This document shows positions 10,501 through 21,800 of a DNA stretch of 64,000 bases, piece after piece (positions within the stretch are counted from its first letter, which is position 1; every line of letters starts with the position of its first letter). A model generated the notes under the pieces. The model had not been told where the DNA came from. It was given only the letters and a program-made list of their open reading frames with translations, and did no database searches. Both the position numbers and the translations under genes were made by a program. Source of the stretch: Branchiostoma floridae (Eukaryota > Chordata > Leptocardii > Amphioxiformes > Branchiostomatidae); assembly GCF_000003815.2 (NCBI RefSeq), contig NC_049993.1, positions 9,378,307-9,442,306 on the forward strand. Direction: 5' to 3'.

Positions 10501-13500
10501 GAAAGAGTCTGGCATTAATGATTATCAATGTAATTCTCATAACAAAGACACTTCTAAAGGTGTCCCAGCATCAATTTGTTAAAAGTCTTTAAAAAAGAGA
10601 AGAAAGTGAAAGCCGTCTGTGACATTTCAGGAGTACAATGCCCAACACTCACAGCTCCAGAGAATGGTGTGACAGTCGTAAACGGCGGGAACTCCTATCA
10701 GGACGTGGTCCAGTTTACCTGTAACCATGGATACCAGCTGATAGGAGATTCCAGCCGGACGTGCCAGGCTGACGGGACATGGACTGGAGCGGACGCGACA
10801 TGCATCGGTAACATTACTATAGTTAACCTACCTGAGCTAACAGTGGAGCTTGATATGCATATGGCTTGTTGAATGTTTCAGAGTCAAAATTTGTATGTGC
10901 AGAGTACATTGCAAAAATTTGGAACATGAGCTTAGTTTTACCCTTTAGTTCTCTTTTGGAGGCCACATTTATATGGCGCCCAACGGAGGTTATCATACTG
11001 TAGCAAATGAATACTAATGCAATGCGTTTCTTTCCATATAAGACTTGGTTAGGCTAACGTCACATTTCCAAACCTGGTCCCGGCCGGGCTTGTTGTGGAA
11101 ACGAAAAATAGAAATGTATACGTAAAGATATGACGGTACACAAATAATGCCCACGACTAGTCTCTTCAAGTCTTGTGTTTTCTATTACCGAAACTGCCCG
11201 GCAGGGTCCCAGTTTGGAAATTGGACGTAGGCCTAAACCGGCTTCAACTTATAACCAGAGAACTACCAAGTGAAAGAATGATATTGTATTTTCTCTTAAC
11301 CGTCTCTTTCCAGACATCTATGTTACATTGTGCGCCGAACTCACTATCTACCCACTAGGAAGGCCTCCTTTAGCTATTTTCCTATTATGTGCGTCAAATG
11401 TGCAGTGGTAATAAATATAATGATATTAATAAAATGATATTAAGTTGTTGTTTTTTTTTTTCAAAATTTCTTTACCCCTCCCTCAAGCTCCGGACATCGA
11501 CGGTTGCTCATCCAGTCCATGCCTTGCCCAGGCCCGCTGCACTGACGTCCCAGCCCCGGGGACGGGAGCTACATGTACCTGTGGGACCGGATATTTGGGA
11601 GATGGACGGAAAGATGGAAGTGGGTGTACAGGTGAGGTGTATGTAGCTTCCAGTTGTTATCGGGACATCATCAACCTATTATCAGCTCGTGCAACTGCAG
11701 TTAGATGTGCACAGGGTGTATTTTTGAGACAAGTGAAAATTTTCCTCTGTCTTAAAAGTACAGAGCCTTATCGATGCCAGCTCTTGTGTGAATTTGATCA
11801 CTTTCATTGCAACGTAGAACCTCGTGTCAATTGATTCTGCAATAAACATCGATGGATGGTTTTATTCGTTCCATGCGTTCCCCTAGCTCCTTGTTCTGTC
11901 GTCTTAGCTCCCGGTGTAGGAGCTAAATGCCCATGAGGAGATAGCTGGAAGGGGGGAAGGAGGGGTGGATTTAGTTGTTCAAATGCATTGTGTGTCTTTG
12001 TTGTGCTTATGCACTAACCCAGGTAAAAAATCAAACTACCGAAGTCTGCGGTCAATATAGGTGATCATATAGTTTCGTTTGGCTCTTATTTTTTTGCTTG
12101 AAGGTAAGTACGCGTTTCGCCTTTACTTTATTGATTCAAATTTATTATCGCTATATCACGTTAAACCTACATTGGCTGTTGTGAATATCATTATTATCAA
12201 TATATCACATTTGCCATATGTTATAGTATCGCTTCAACCGTCTTCATTCCAGACATCGACGGATGTTCAGTTAGCCCATGTGTTGCCCAGGCGTCTTGTG
12301 AGGATGTACCCGCTCCAGGTACAGGAGCTATATGTACCTGTCCGGATGGTTATGGCGGCAATGGGCACAGAGACGGAACTGGATGCACAGGTAGAACGTA
12401 AAGGAGAAACTAGAATCAACAAGAGTTCGGAGACCTCGTATCTCCATGAAGTAGTCTAATTATGTAAATGATTTCCACATTTACATAATCTATGCTTGGT
12501 TAGGTACACATTTAGATAACTTATACTGGTCACAATGTTGATTGTGCAATCATTTACCATTTAGAAGAATTATAGCACTTTTACATTAATTATGCAAATT
12601 AGGGACATATTTGCATAACTGATATCTGTTAATATTCCACCAGCCACAAACTATATATATGACAGGTAGTTAAGTCCTACAATGCCAAACACTACAAATC
12701 TAGATTTCCCTCATTAATTATGCAAGTGCCAGTTTGCATAGTTTGTACTTGACTATGTACATCTCTGTCCAAGCTACCTACATACCAAATATGATCTAAA
12801 TTCGCCGTTCCCTTGCCCAGTTATTGTCCTTAGAAGATTTTGAGAAAAACGCCCCTGCAGTTCTAGAGCAACCTGCTAGGGGACCCAAACATACACCACC
12901 TATTCCTTACGTCACAGTCTATCTGCCACTAAAAAATAAAGACCATAGCACATCCAGGTCAAAAGATTTAAAAAAAATGAAATTTCTGCTGCAGCACCAA
13001 GGTCACATACCAGGGGGGCCAAAATTGACCTTGGCCTTTGTCTTCCCAACACCTACCTACATACCAAATATCATCAATCCATCCAGAGGTTCTTAACTTA
13101 TGCTGACCACGAATATCCGGAAACAAAAACAAACACACAGACACACAATACAGACACACCGAAAATTATATCTCAATTTTTCATGGAGTTAAAGATATTC
13201 CCTGGAACTCCTAAAAATGTCCTGGTAAAATGAATGAATGAAATGAAGATCAAACATTTTCTTATGTATCAATCTAGGTATCTGCCTGTTTTATCTGTTG
13301 GAAGAAAGTAGCTAGAATATGATGTGGTAACGACAACGTTTGTAACCATGCTCAGTGCTGTTTTTGAACTTATTTTCTAACTGCAGGTGGTAGTGTTGTT
13401 TTGCAGCTTGACAGTTTATTGCAAGGTGTAACAGTAATCATATTTGTTTCTCCTTTCCAGACAACGACGGATGCTCTCCCAGCCCATGTGTTGCCCAGGC

Positions 13501-14179
13501 CATCTGTACTGATGTCCCAGCACCAGCTGTAGAAGCTACATGTAACTGTACGGATGGGTACGTGGGAGATGGACGCAAAAATGGAACAGGATGCACAGGT
13601 AAAGACTGATTTAATAGTGGCAAAATTAAATGATCGAAACTGATGCTATGTGTACGTTGTATAGATATATATCTCTATGCCTATTTTTTTTTCTTTGGTT
13701 CAAGGTAAACTGCAAAGCTTAACTCCTTACACGACGTTCCCGATATTTTTCTGATCTATATAGACATAACCAGAAACAACTGAGTTGTTGTTGTCTTCGT
13801 TTTCTCGCTATTTGTTTGTTTTTGTTGCTGTTTAGAATATCTGTGAGTACAAGCACTATTTCGTCGAATGTATTCTTTTCCCCTTTTTAGACATCGATGG
13901 TTGCTCACCCAACCCATGTCATGCCCAGGCCCGATGTACTGATATCCCAGCCCCGGGTACAGGAGCCAGGTGTTTCTTTACGGATAGGCTTAAGGGCAAC
14001 GGCTCACAAGGAGGAACTAGCTCAACATGTAAGTGAGAACATGGTGAAGATTCGTTTCGTACATACATTTATACGTGTATGCAAAGGCAATAACAATTTA
14101 TACATGTATGTAATTTTGCAGTGTGGCGACAATGAACCTTCTCTCCACACACACTCACACACACACACACACACACACA

Positions 14180-14259
<80 letters not shown>

Positions 14260-15778
14260 ATGTCACACTCTGCCAGATCCATTGCCACACTTGATGTCTA
14301 CGTGATCACCTGTATAAGATTAACTCATCAATCTTATTGACTATTTCAGTCGACGACGGCGGCCATAGAACTTCTGCCAACCATATCCTCATGCCCGTTG
14401 CAGGTAAGTAATTCATCAAGCTATACCACAATAGCAGTACTGTAGTAGCAGTGGCAGTAAGTACATGCTTTGTTCGCTAAATTTAACCAAAGTACAAACT
14501 TGTGATCACATAATTACTGTATACATGTACAGTATGGGAAGGTACGCTTTTCTGCAAAGGAATCAGCACGTGGAAATATGCCAATACAAGACTGTTTTTA
14601 CTTAAAAACACTTTGCTTCCTCTATATTACCCTACATCAGGAGGGCATCATACATTCACTTGATATATTCTATTAATTTCTTCATTTTTAAAACATCAAA
14701 CGATGATCGTGAAGATCTATCTTCGATATAGCGTTGCTGTTAAAAGAGAGAGAAGGGGGAAGAGAAAGAGAGAGGGAGAGAGAGAGGGAGACAGAGAGGG
14801 AGAGAGAGGGGGAGAGAGAGAGGAGGGAGAGAGAGAGGAGGGAGAGAGAGGGAGGGAGGGAGAGAGAGGAGAGAGGGGGGAGAGAGAGGGAGAGAGAGGG
14901 AGAGAGAGAGAGGGAGAGAGAGAGAAACACTCAGCCGAACACATAACCCTTATGGCGAAGCTAGCAAAGAATAAACGCAACACGGACATAACGTAATGTA
15001 TAAAGGATGACGAAATGGCATATAAAGCTTAAGAACATGATTCTACAATTCAAATAAGTTCTTGTACTAAACTTTCTGATTTCCACCCCTTTTCTCATAA
15101 GGAGTGATTGGCCTGGGAGCAGTTTTAGCCCTACTCTTGGTGGTACTTGTTACTGCAGTGGCTGTCAACGTTGTGCTCAAACGAAGGTAAGTAGAAGATA
15201 TTTATCATTATTCATTGATATGTTTCATATCAATCTTAAGACTAAATGTCTGTTTCGATTTAAACGAGTAGTTGGAGGACAGACTTATGCAAGTTAAGAC
15301 GCAACAACATTCCCGGTTTGAATTTGATTCCAAGTATATCTGTATAAATGAGCCAAGTCTACTATCACTTTCTTGTAACTTGAAAATTTAGCATATCTGG
15401 GCAAGAAAATTTAAAAAAAATGCATAATTTCTTCACAGACAAAACTTAAGATCTGAACATATCATTTACAGACTGGCCGGTGTAAAATCAAAGCGTGGGG
15501 CTAACGGCACAACTATTCAAAACAGCGCGTTTGACGACACGTACGCAGACACTAGAACCAGCCGCGCGAACAACGACGGGACATACTGTGACGTCATCGA
15601 TGACGACATCACCAAACGGCGTGGTCCGGCTTATGGTATCAGCCAACATGGAGTCAATAACACATCTGATGTCGGTGGTGGGGAGGGGACCTATCAGACC
15701 CTGGACCCACGCACACTTGAGACAGGAAACAATGAATATCAGAAGCTTGCAAAGAACCGAGTTTTTCAGCAGTCCTAG
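4314..15778 (+). CDS. Receptor B: PAN-MAM-(CCP2-EGF)2-CCP-EGF4-TM-ITAM-like tail
   Basis: Type I membrane receptor gene not matched to a named orthologue. Exons: 4314-4580 (PAN); 5571-5720, 6766-6897, 7548-7754 (MAM); 7950-8120, 8272-8442 (sushi); 8825-8953 (EGF); 9292-9462, 9615-9785 (sushi); 10170-10298 (EGF); 10631-10807 (sushi); 11488-11631, 12253-12390, 13461-13598, 13891-14028 (EGF-like); 14350-14403 (stalk); 15102-15186 (TM); 15472-15778 (tail, TAG). All ectodomain exons are phase 1-1 and the frame stays open across them, giving about 959 residues. The signal-peptide exon was not found: it may lie upstream, or the gene may start with the MAM-EGF exons at 566-1038. The ectodomain suggests binding or adhesion; the tail suggests phosphotyrosine signalling. 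Neighbouring receptor C shares the tail and 3' flank, so the two arose by tandem duplication. Confidence 0.8.
4581..5570. other. Intron with a possible SINE-like segment
   Basis: Intron of receptor B. Around 5140-5290 a GC-richer segment begins GGGGGTGGCTCAATGCAG and has a self-complementary CTCCCCAGCTC..GAACTGGGAG stretch. It could be a tRNA-derived repeat, but box B is poor, so this is weak. The rest shows no recognisable feature. Confidence 0.3.
5571..7754 (+). CDS. MAM domain of receptor B (three exons)
   Basis: Exons 5571-5720, 6766-6897 and 7548-7754, together 163 residues, the usual MAM length. Visible landmarks: [14 protein letters not shown] at the start, [16 protein letters not shown], a MYIEASG strand, LLFWTHM, then [20 protein letters not shown] and [11 protein letters not shown] at the end. 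MAM domains are adhesion or dimerisation modules found in meprins and R2B receptor phosphatases. Exon phases are 1-1 throughout. Confidence 0.88.
5780..6660 (+). repeat. Dispersed repeat family, copy 3
   Basis: Intronic. It holds CCTTAGCGGCTAGTTTTGG, ATAACTCAAG, TTGGTATGTAGGTAGCTTA, then ATGCAAATGAG and TTTATGCATAA motifs. The closing block TTTCATGACGGTATGAG is followed by ATCTACGAACTCTTGTT. Order and orientation match the copy at 2340-3430. Confidence 0.6.
7950..10807 (+). CDS. Sushi/EGF block of receptor B, duplicated CCP-CCP-EGF unit
   Basis: Five sushi (CCP) exons (7950-8120, 8272-8442, 9292-9462, 9615-9785, 10631-10807) and two EGF exons (8825-8953, 10170-10298). Each sushi exon encodes 57-59 residues with four cysteines and the core [28 protein letters not shown]. 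The first two differ at only about four positions in 171. The CCP-CCP-EGF set repeats with a constant offset of about 1,343 bp, introns included, so exons and introns were duplicated together. Sushi domains bind proteins, as in complement regulators and selectins. Confidence 0.9.
11047..11239. mobile_element. MITE with terminal inverted repeats, family M1 copy 1
   Basis: The left end reads GGTTAGGCTAACGTCACAT, then TTCCAAACCTGGTCCCGGCC. The right end is its approximate reverse complement (CCCAGTTTGGAAATTGG, then ACGTAGGCCTAAACC). No ORF. A second copy is at 42450-42664 and partial copies lie near 49955-50010. Confidence 0.65.
11488..14028 (+). CDS. Four EGF-like modules of receptor B
   Basis: Exons 11488-11631, 12253-12390, 13461-13598 and 13891-14028, all phase 1-1. 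The modules share the pattern [26 protein letters not shown](D/N)G and end in G-C-T-G. The fourth has lost the central CxC (reading [12 protein letters not shown]) and its final cysteine, so its disulfide pattern is broken although the frame is open. The modules probably form a rigid membrane-proximal stalk. Confidence 0.82.
12425..13125 (-). repeat. Dispersed repeat family, copy 4 (inverted)
   Basis: Reverse complement of the family order seen at 2340-3430 and 5780-6660: the GAGTTCGGAGACCTCGTATC block near 12424, ATGCAAAT-type motifs at 12540-12740, then CTACATACCAAATAT and CCTGCTAGGGGACCC motifs. It lies in the intron between the second and third EGF-like exons. Confidence 0.6.
14148..14256 (+). 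repeat. CA / CACG microsatellite
   Basis: A (CA)n run, then a run of CACG tetranucleotides, then (CA)n again. Intronic in receptor B. Long open frames across it on both strands are artefacts of the repeat. Confidence 0.97.
14350..15778 (+). CDS. Stalk, transmembrane helix and ITAM-like tail of receptor B
   Basis: Exon 14350-14403 is a short stalk. Exon 15102-15186 encodes [20 protein letters not shown]..., a single hydrophobic helix ending in basic LKRR. Exon 15472-15778 encodes a tail of about 100 residues ending [12 protein letters not shown] and TAG. The tail has Y-C-D-V, Y-Q-T-L and Y-Q-K-L; the last two are separated by 11 residues, within the YxxL-x(6-12)-YxxL spacing of immunoreceptor activation motifs. 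A basic TKRRG cluster lies between. No enzymatic domain. The gene 18825-29744 has the same tail. Confidence 0.85.
14744..14932 (+). repeat. GA-rich polypurine tract
   Basis: Almost pure purine tract of GAGA and GGGA units, about 190 bp. It lies in the intron just before the transmembrane exon of receptor B. Open frames over it are artefacts. Confidence 0.95.
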
Positions 15779-15880
15779 ACATGCATACCATAATACAGCA
15801 TAAAGGCCCACACTACAATATTTTCGTTATTGACTATATCAGTTTAATGAAGCGATATACTACTGTTTGAAGGAACATAC

Positions 15881-15886
15881 AATAAA
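15881..15886 (+). terminator. Poly(A) signal AATAAA of receptor B
   Basis: AATAAA about 100 nt after the TAG stop, the first canonical signal downstream. Confidence 0.6.
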
Positions 15887-16137
15887 GGCTTAGTCTGACT
15901 TACGCAATACAACAAATTAACTTTATTTCTCCTAAACACTATTGATCTATTGTTTTAAATAGATCTAGAGAAAATTTCAGGACAAATATAGGACGAATAC
16001 TGCGCTTCATAGAAGATGTTGAATATCTAACCTGACGTCGTTGCCAGTATTCTGCTTTAGTAGATATATTGGTTGCTAGCATTCTTTCTACTTTTTAATT
16101 TAGATTAAGTGTATTTAGTGATTATCGACTTTAAAAT

Positions 16138-16205
16138 AATAATGATACGTTTATTGAAAATTCTTGCCCGAGGGCTAATTGCAGGTACAAACAACATGTA
16201 AAATA
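16138..16205 (-). mobile_element. LINE 3'-end fragment
   Basis: Contains TTTATTGAAAATTCTTGCCC then GAGGGCTAATTGCA; read on the minus strand this is a TGCAATTAGCCCTCGGGCAA end followed by an AATAAA-like tail. Similar ends occur at 58028-58068 (minus) and 40556-40600 (plus), so this is the tail of a retrotransposon family. No coding part remains. Confidence 0.5.
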
Positions 16206-16299
16206 AGGACTATACAAAGGTGCTATGAACTACATTCTATGACTATGCTATGCTAGTGTACATTATGCTGGTTTTGTTGGGTCAGACTTCTTCTCTTTA

Positions 16300-17300
16300 G
16301 GCAGTGGAAGACGAATTTACCCACTTCTTTTATTATGTGTGGGTTCTTTGATTTTAATACATGTAGTAGGGTTGATTTTTCATTGTCAGGAATAGTTGGA
16401 AAGTAAGCGTGTATTTTGGATACTAGATCTTCATATTACCACCTATTATATATTAACGGTTTTGCATTAAAGGTTTTTTCACTTCATATGTCATTCTCTA
16501 TCTTTTCCACATATCTATTGTGTGGACAAGTATGATGTGAATTTAGATATGCTCATACACTGTATCCGAACGAATCGCCGAGTAAAAACAATGAAACTAT
16601 GTTGACACATTTTGAAGAGGTAAAGAACTCCCCGGCACGCACTGATTTGAATGTTAGCGGCCCGTTTGTCACATCCAATTGCACATGTCAATCATATCAA
16701 GATCAGCAGGGAAAAAAACATCTGTGTTTAATTGATTTTGAAATGTAGAAATAATCATAAAAGAATATAGAAATAAGGTAATAATGATATTTGATTACAA
16801 TACTGAAACGATCATGCGAGTAATGATGCAATGCTTATATGAAAAGATGACATGTAATGTGATGAAATGATATGTAATGATTTGATAACCAAAATGAATA
16901 ACGTGAGTAATGACATGATAATATTATATGAGCTGTTAAGTATACAATGTGGCTGGTATACTTGGATAGGTTGATATTTAAGGGAGGCTCTTCTTTTTTC
17001 TGCTTGTGACTGTTATATTTATTAGTGAAAATATAATAAATAATTTAAAAAAACATGGCAGGTTTGTACTTCAAAAGTACAATAGCACCAAACGATATGT
17101 TTGCAACTATCTGAACAACAATGTAATTATCTGTCTTTGTTCAAGGCCTCCATAATTACACCCTTTTTAATACACTTAACAAAAGTTCGCAATGTTGTGT
17201 TCTGTAAAACCGGTTCAACTGTCAAGCTTACCCTCATGCACCTCGGCAGGGTCATAGAGAAGGCCTTGAGGTTAACGTGACAGAACAAATTAATGGCGAG
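16300..17300 (+). repeat. Duplicated 3' flank, copy 1 (with a highly conserved block)
   Basis: Several stretches downstream of receptor B recur in the same order downstream of receptor C (30380-30965): the TTTTTCACTTCATAT segment, the CACGCACTGATTTGAAT-like segment, and a strongly conserved block at about 17187-17283 containing TGTAAAACCGGTTCAACTGT, CTCGGCAGGGTCA and AGAAGGCCTTGAGGTTAACG. The flank was therefore duplicated with the gene. The last block diverged less than its surroundings, which suggests function (enhancer or non-coding RNA). This is inference. Confidence 0.65.
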
Positions 17301-18796
17301 TGTAGAGATACGTAGTGATAAGGGGGTATCATCCGACCTAGAATCCATTTGTAGTGCTTAAATAAGTTCAATCTTTATGACTAGACCTCGGAACCAGTGG
17401 TAGAAAAAATCTTCATGACAGAAACTTCCAGTCAAGTTTGTTATGTTCACCACTATTTAGAGACAATCGTCGCGATAAAATAACATTTTGCCAGGCTTGT
17501 TCAAGCTGTTGAAGTTCAGCATACTTCCGCTAGAAGGCATGAAAGAGCTGCAGTAGGCTATACGAGCGGTCGCTGTTGTTGTTTACATCCGGAGTATTCG
17601 ACTGCTGGTGCCTACCAGGACGTCAGTAGATTGGATTAAAATTTGTATCTAAAATTACCAGATCAAATAACTGGTTAATATGTAAATCGAACAACCTGCA
17701 TTTTGCCACCACTGCGTCACCGTGACGTTATCGCGATTCCTCGTATAAACTTCACGAATGTGTCTTCCTGAGCTCGAGGAAATTACGATGAACGTTAAAC
17801 TTCACGAATGGTTACTTCCTGAATCATTCTATTACGGCGTGGTCACATTGCGTCGTCGGTTGTATTACGATTTTGATGCCGTGCGATTTCCAAGCTGGCT
17901 GTGACATAGTCAAATGCTGACAAGGATCTGAGACAACATTTTCAGTACAATATTCCTACATTGACTTCGTTTGACACTTTCTGATGGGAAACAGAATTCC
18001 CTAAAATACTCTAAAACACCATCAAAATGTGAGGCCATGGCTGTTTGTGCCGATGCCCCCCTCCCTACTGACATCAACTCTCAGATCAAAACAAACCAAC
18101 GGCGTAGTTTGTTGCTTGTCCAACCAGTCCCATTGTTAACTGTGCCGTACACGTCTGTAAGGTCAGACTCTTACTCAATGTTTAATATGGCGGCGATAAT
18201 CGTTGTTTTGAAGTGTGATATCATACGTTCATTCAATTATTTTTAGATTTTGAGTACTACGCTAGGGTGATGGTACGCTCAAGAAAGTTTGACGGTTAAT
18301 ATAGATGTCTGCACGGCACCAGATAGATTGCCATGAACTTTGGCTCTAGCTGCTCTTTGACTGAGCCGCAGGGCAGAAACCTTAAAAGTTTACAGAACGT
18401 TAAACCTGTCGGTGTCTACCAAAAGCGTAGGGATACGGTCACCTTAAAGACTGTATCATATGATACTACCTTTCAATCAGAAGATAAACGTGTATACACG
18501 CATCAATTCAAGGTAAAAATTGTGAAGAGTAATGCCATAAAGTATTGGTAATTACACGGTGAATCGCAAAGGATAGAATGTTTTAAAACACGAAAAGTGC
18601 GAATACATTTTGAAACAACCTAAAAGTAATTGAACTGCGTATTATTTCATTTCTAAAGGCAGATCTACGGGATAAAATTAACAAGAAGATTCGAGCTTTA
18701 ATATCACACCATCCCACATCCAAACCTTTTTGTGTCCCCCTGAGGCAGGGCGCTACTTTTCTCTGCGTATGGATACTGTAAGCTGTAAAACGTGAT
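17301..18796. other. Intergenic region upstream of receptor C
   Basis: No convincing gene. A short direct repeat TAAACTTCACGAATG occurs at about 17746 and 17795. The small open frames here have no recognisable homology and no splice context. Confidence 0.4.
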
Positions 18797-18799
18797 CAG

Positions 18800-18807
18800 G
18801 AGGAAGT
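18800..18807 (+). promoter_or_regulatory. PU-box-like motif GAGGAAGT before receptor C start
   Basis: GAGGAAGT, the ETS/PU.1 consensus core, lies 17 nt before the ATG within AGGAGGAAGT. The same ten bases precede the start codon of receptor phosphatase D (31739-31748). No TATA box was seen. A binding role is inference. Confidence 0.4.
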
Positions 18808-18824
18808 AGCCTTCTTAAAAAAAG

Positions 18825-18879
18825 ATGGCGGTGACCGTCCTTTTCTTGCTCTTGGTTTGTCTGTTTGCCGGTTTTGCAG
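18825..18879 (+). CDS. Signal-peptide exon of receptor C
   Basis: ATG then MAVTVLFLLLVCLFAGFA, a classic cleavable signal peptide, ending in phase 1 at a GTATGT donor. The phase matches the PAN exon at 19364. This ATG is chosen because it gives a perfect secretory leader and the downstream frame stays open. Confidence 0.88.
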
Positions 18880-21800
18880 GTATGTTCATACAATATAGAA
18901 TTGAGATGTGCGTTCATCTACATATAAGTCCAAGTAGAATAATGCATGATATGTGACAGAAGCCACTCTTATACTGTATGCACCCAGGTACCTAATACAT
19001 TGAAAGGTTATATTATGTGTATTTGAGGAAGTACACATAGATGAATTCATATACAAACGCGAAGTGCACCATAGTTCCAACAACAACGTAACATATAATT
19101 TGTAAGTTCTCCGTCATCCTGTCATTTGTTGTTTTTGTGTGGTGGTGACACATTTGCCTTCTTATTTACGTTTGTTTGACAGACTCACATCCAACCATGT
19201 TGTAGCTTTACATGTATGAACAAGTCTTCCCGCATATTGTAAAGGGCAGGTTGCAATTGTGAAAGGGCATGCTATCAAGTTATATCTGTTGTTATGTTTT
19301 CATTGATATGAACCTGGTATCAATCTGATTCGTACTCAAAGACTATCTGAATGTGTGTTTCAGAAGCAAGCACGTCGCTGTCCTGGTTTGACTTTTACGA
19401 TGAAAAAGGGATACCCGGTTTCAACGATGAAGTGATCAGTAACATTAACGCAGAGGAGTGCGCCAGACGGTGTTTAGTGGGAACCTCTACTGTTCCGTCT
19501 GGATCGTGTCTGTCGTTTGAGTATGACCACCAAATCGGTCGCTGCATCCTGAGCAGATCAACCAAGGACACGCCTGGAGCAGTTTTAGCTGATAGTGACC
19601 CACCATCGAGATTTGACTACTACCACAGAAGAGGTACTAAAATCTTTTTCAAGTCTTGAACTAAACATTAATATCTGAGTCATGGGCATCACACAGAGGT
19701 CCTAGAAATGAAGCTATTTTGGATATCATGCGTTTTTAGATAGGGCAGATTTGGGCTTTTTTAAGGACAAAGAGTAACATCTACGCCGTAACCATAGCAA
19801 TGTATAGGGAACATAAGAATGTCCGTACGTTGCAACAAAATGAAAGAAATTTTGCTTAACTATATCTCTTAAAGATAAAATCATCACAAACAAAACAGGA
19901 GAAACAAATAAAGAAAAAAACATTTGCTTCGAACCACCAAGAAACATACAAATATTATTCTATTTACTTCACGTTCATACAACGTTAGCATATATATCAC
20001 GTCATGCACTGATTATATGTGTTTATTTCCTACTTTGGTCCCCATTAATTTGTATGAATAAGCACTGCCCTGGATGTAGCCATTCTTGAAACAGCTATGA
20101 CTAAGGCCACCGAAACATCTGACGAACTGTACCTGCTTGGAGATCTTAACTGTGATATTCTCACAAAGAGTTCCTGTAAGAAAATAGACACCATCTGTAA
20201 TACCTTCCAAGCAAAACAACTCATAGATGAGCCAACCCGTGTTACGGAAAACTCTTCTACCTGTATAGACCTCATTATAGCTACAGCTCCCGAGAAGGTA
20301 ATTGAATGTGGTGTGGAGTCCACCGGTCTTAGCGATCACAGCTTTACCTATGCAGTGCGGAAGGCCAAGCAACCCCGGGGAATTCCAAGAACGGCGAGAG
20401 TCAGGTCCTACAGACAATTCAACGAAGCTGCATTTCAGGAAGAGCTGTATGGTGCTCCATGGGCCGAAGTAGAAAAATGTAGCAATGTTAATGATGCACT
20501 GTGTTGTTTTCAAACAATATTGACTAATATATGTGACAAGTATGCTCCTTGGATAACTGTTCGAATCCGGGGTCATGAGCCGCCCTGGATGACTCAAGAA
20601 TACTTAGCCTTGGCTCGTGATAGAGATTTTCATTTCAGTAAGGCGAAGAAAACAAAACTCCCTCATGTTTGGGAGACAGCCAAGAGACTAAGGAATAAAT
20701 GTAATAACATGGCACAATATCTGAAGAAGCAATATTACCACAATGAAATCAAAGCCAAAGGTAAAGACAGTAAAAGTCTCTGGACGACACTAAAAACCAT
20801 CTTGCCCGGCCAAACCAGACACACTACCACCGAAAATGTCTCTAAACAGAATGAAGAAAACACTGCAAATAGATTTAATGCCTACTTTACATCTATAGGT
20901 GCTAAACTGGCCGCAGCTTTCACTAGTGTCTATACACCAATCTTTGGACCGCCAAGGTTCTCCTTCAAGTTCACAAACATATCTACAGAGTTTACTTACA
21001 AACAACTGATAGGTCTTCCCCTAGGGAAAAGCACTGGGCTTGATGGGGTTAGCAGTCGACTCATTCGACATGCTGCACCTGCTATTGCTGGTCCCTTAAC
21101 CTACATCTACAATCTGTCTCTCTCTACTGGCGAAGTACCCAGGGAATGGAAAAGGGCTAAAGTGACTCCATTGTTTAAAGGTGGTGACAAAGATGACTGC
21201 TGTGACTACCGACCCATTTCTGTACTCCCATCATTCATGAAGACATTCGAAAAAGCTGTCCATGCCCAGATATACACCTTTCTGAATGGACATAACATAC
21301 TTAACAAATTTCAGTCAGGTTTCAGACCAGCTCATTCTACTACAACAACATTGATCCATGTCACTGACACTATTCTCGACAACATGGAGAAGGGACTTTT
21401 TACCGGTGCCGTCTTTCTTGATTTAAAGAAAGCTTTCGACACTGTATGTCACACTATTCTTCTCGACAAGTTAAGAATGAGTGGTTTCCAAGATACTGAA
21501 ATGGCATGGTTCCGGTCCTATTTAGATGATAGAAAGCAAACCACTGTTGTAAATGGGGTGGCAAGTGATTTCATGGGAATTTCTGTTGGGGTTCCCCAAG
21601 GTTCCGTACTAGGGCCTTTGTTGTTCATCCTATACATTAATGACATGCCCGACATATTGCAACATGGGAAGGTATGTCTATATGCAGACGACACCGCACT
21701 GTTCTACGCGGTGAATTCAATCAGTGACCTAAACGAAGCACTGAATGAAGACCTCCGTAACATAGACGTATGGCTACACTCAAACAAACTGACTTTAAAT

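Noticed and set aside
14022-14305. Several open frames of Cys/Val or His/Thr repeats.
   Set aside because: Translations of the CA/CACG microsatellite in an intron.
14688-14996. Ser/Leu- or Arg/Glu-rich open frames on both strands.
   Set aside because: Translations of the GA-rich tract; no splice context.
17971-18551. Two small open frames between receptors B and C (91 and 72 codons).
   Set aside because: No homology, no hydrophobic or domain pattern, no conserved splice sites; expected by chance.
20013-20597. A 194-codon minus-strand open frame.
   Set aside because: Antisense shadow of the LINE reverse transcriptase ORF; no recognisable domain.
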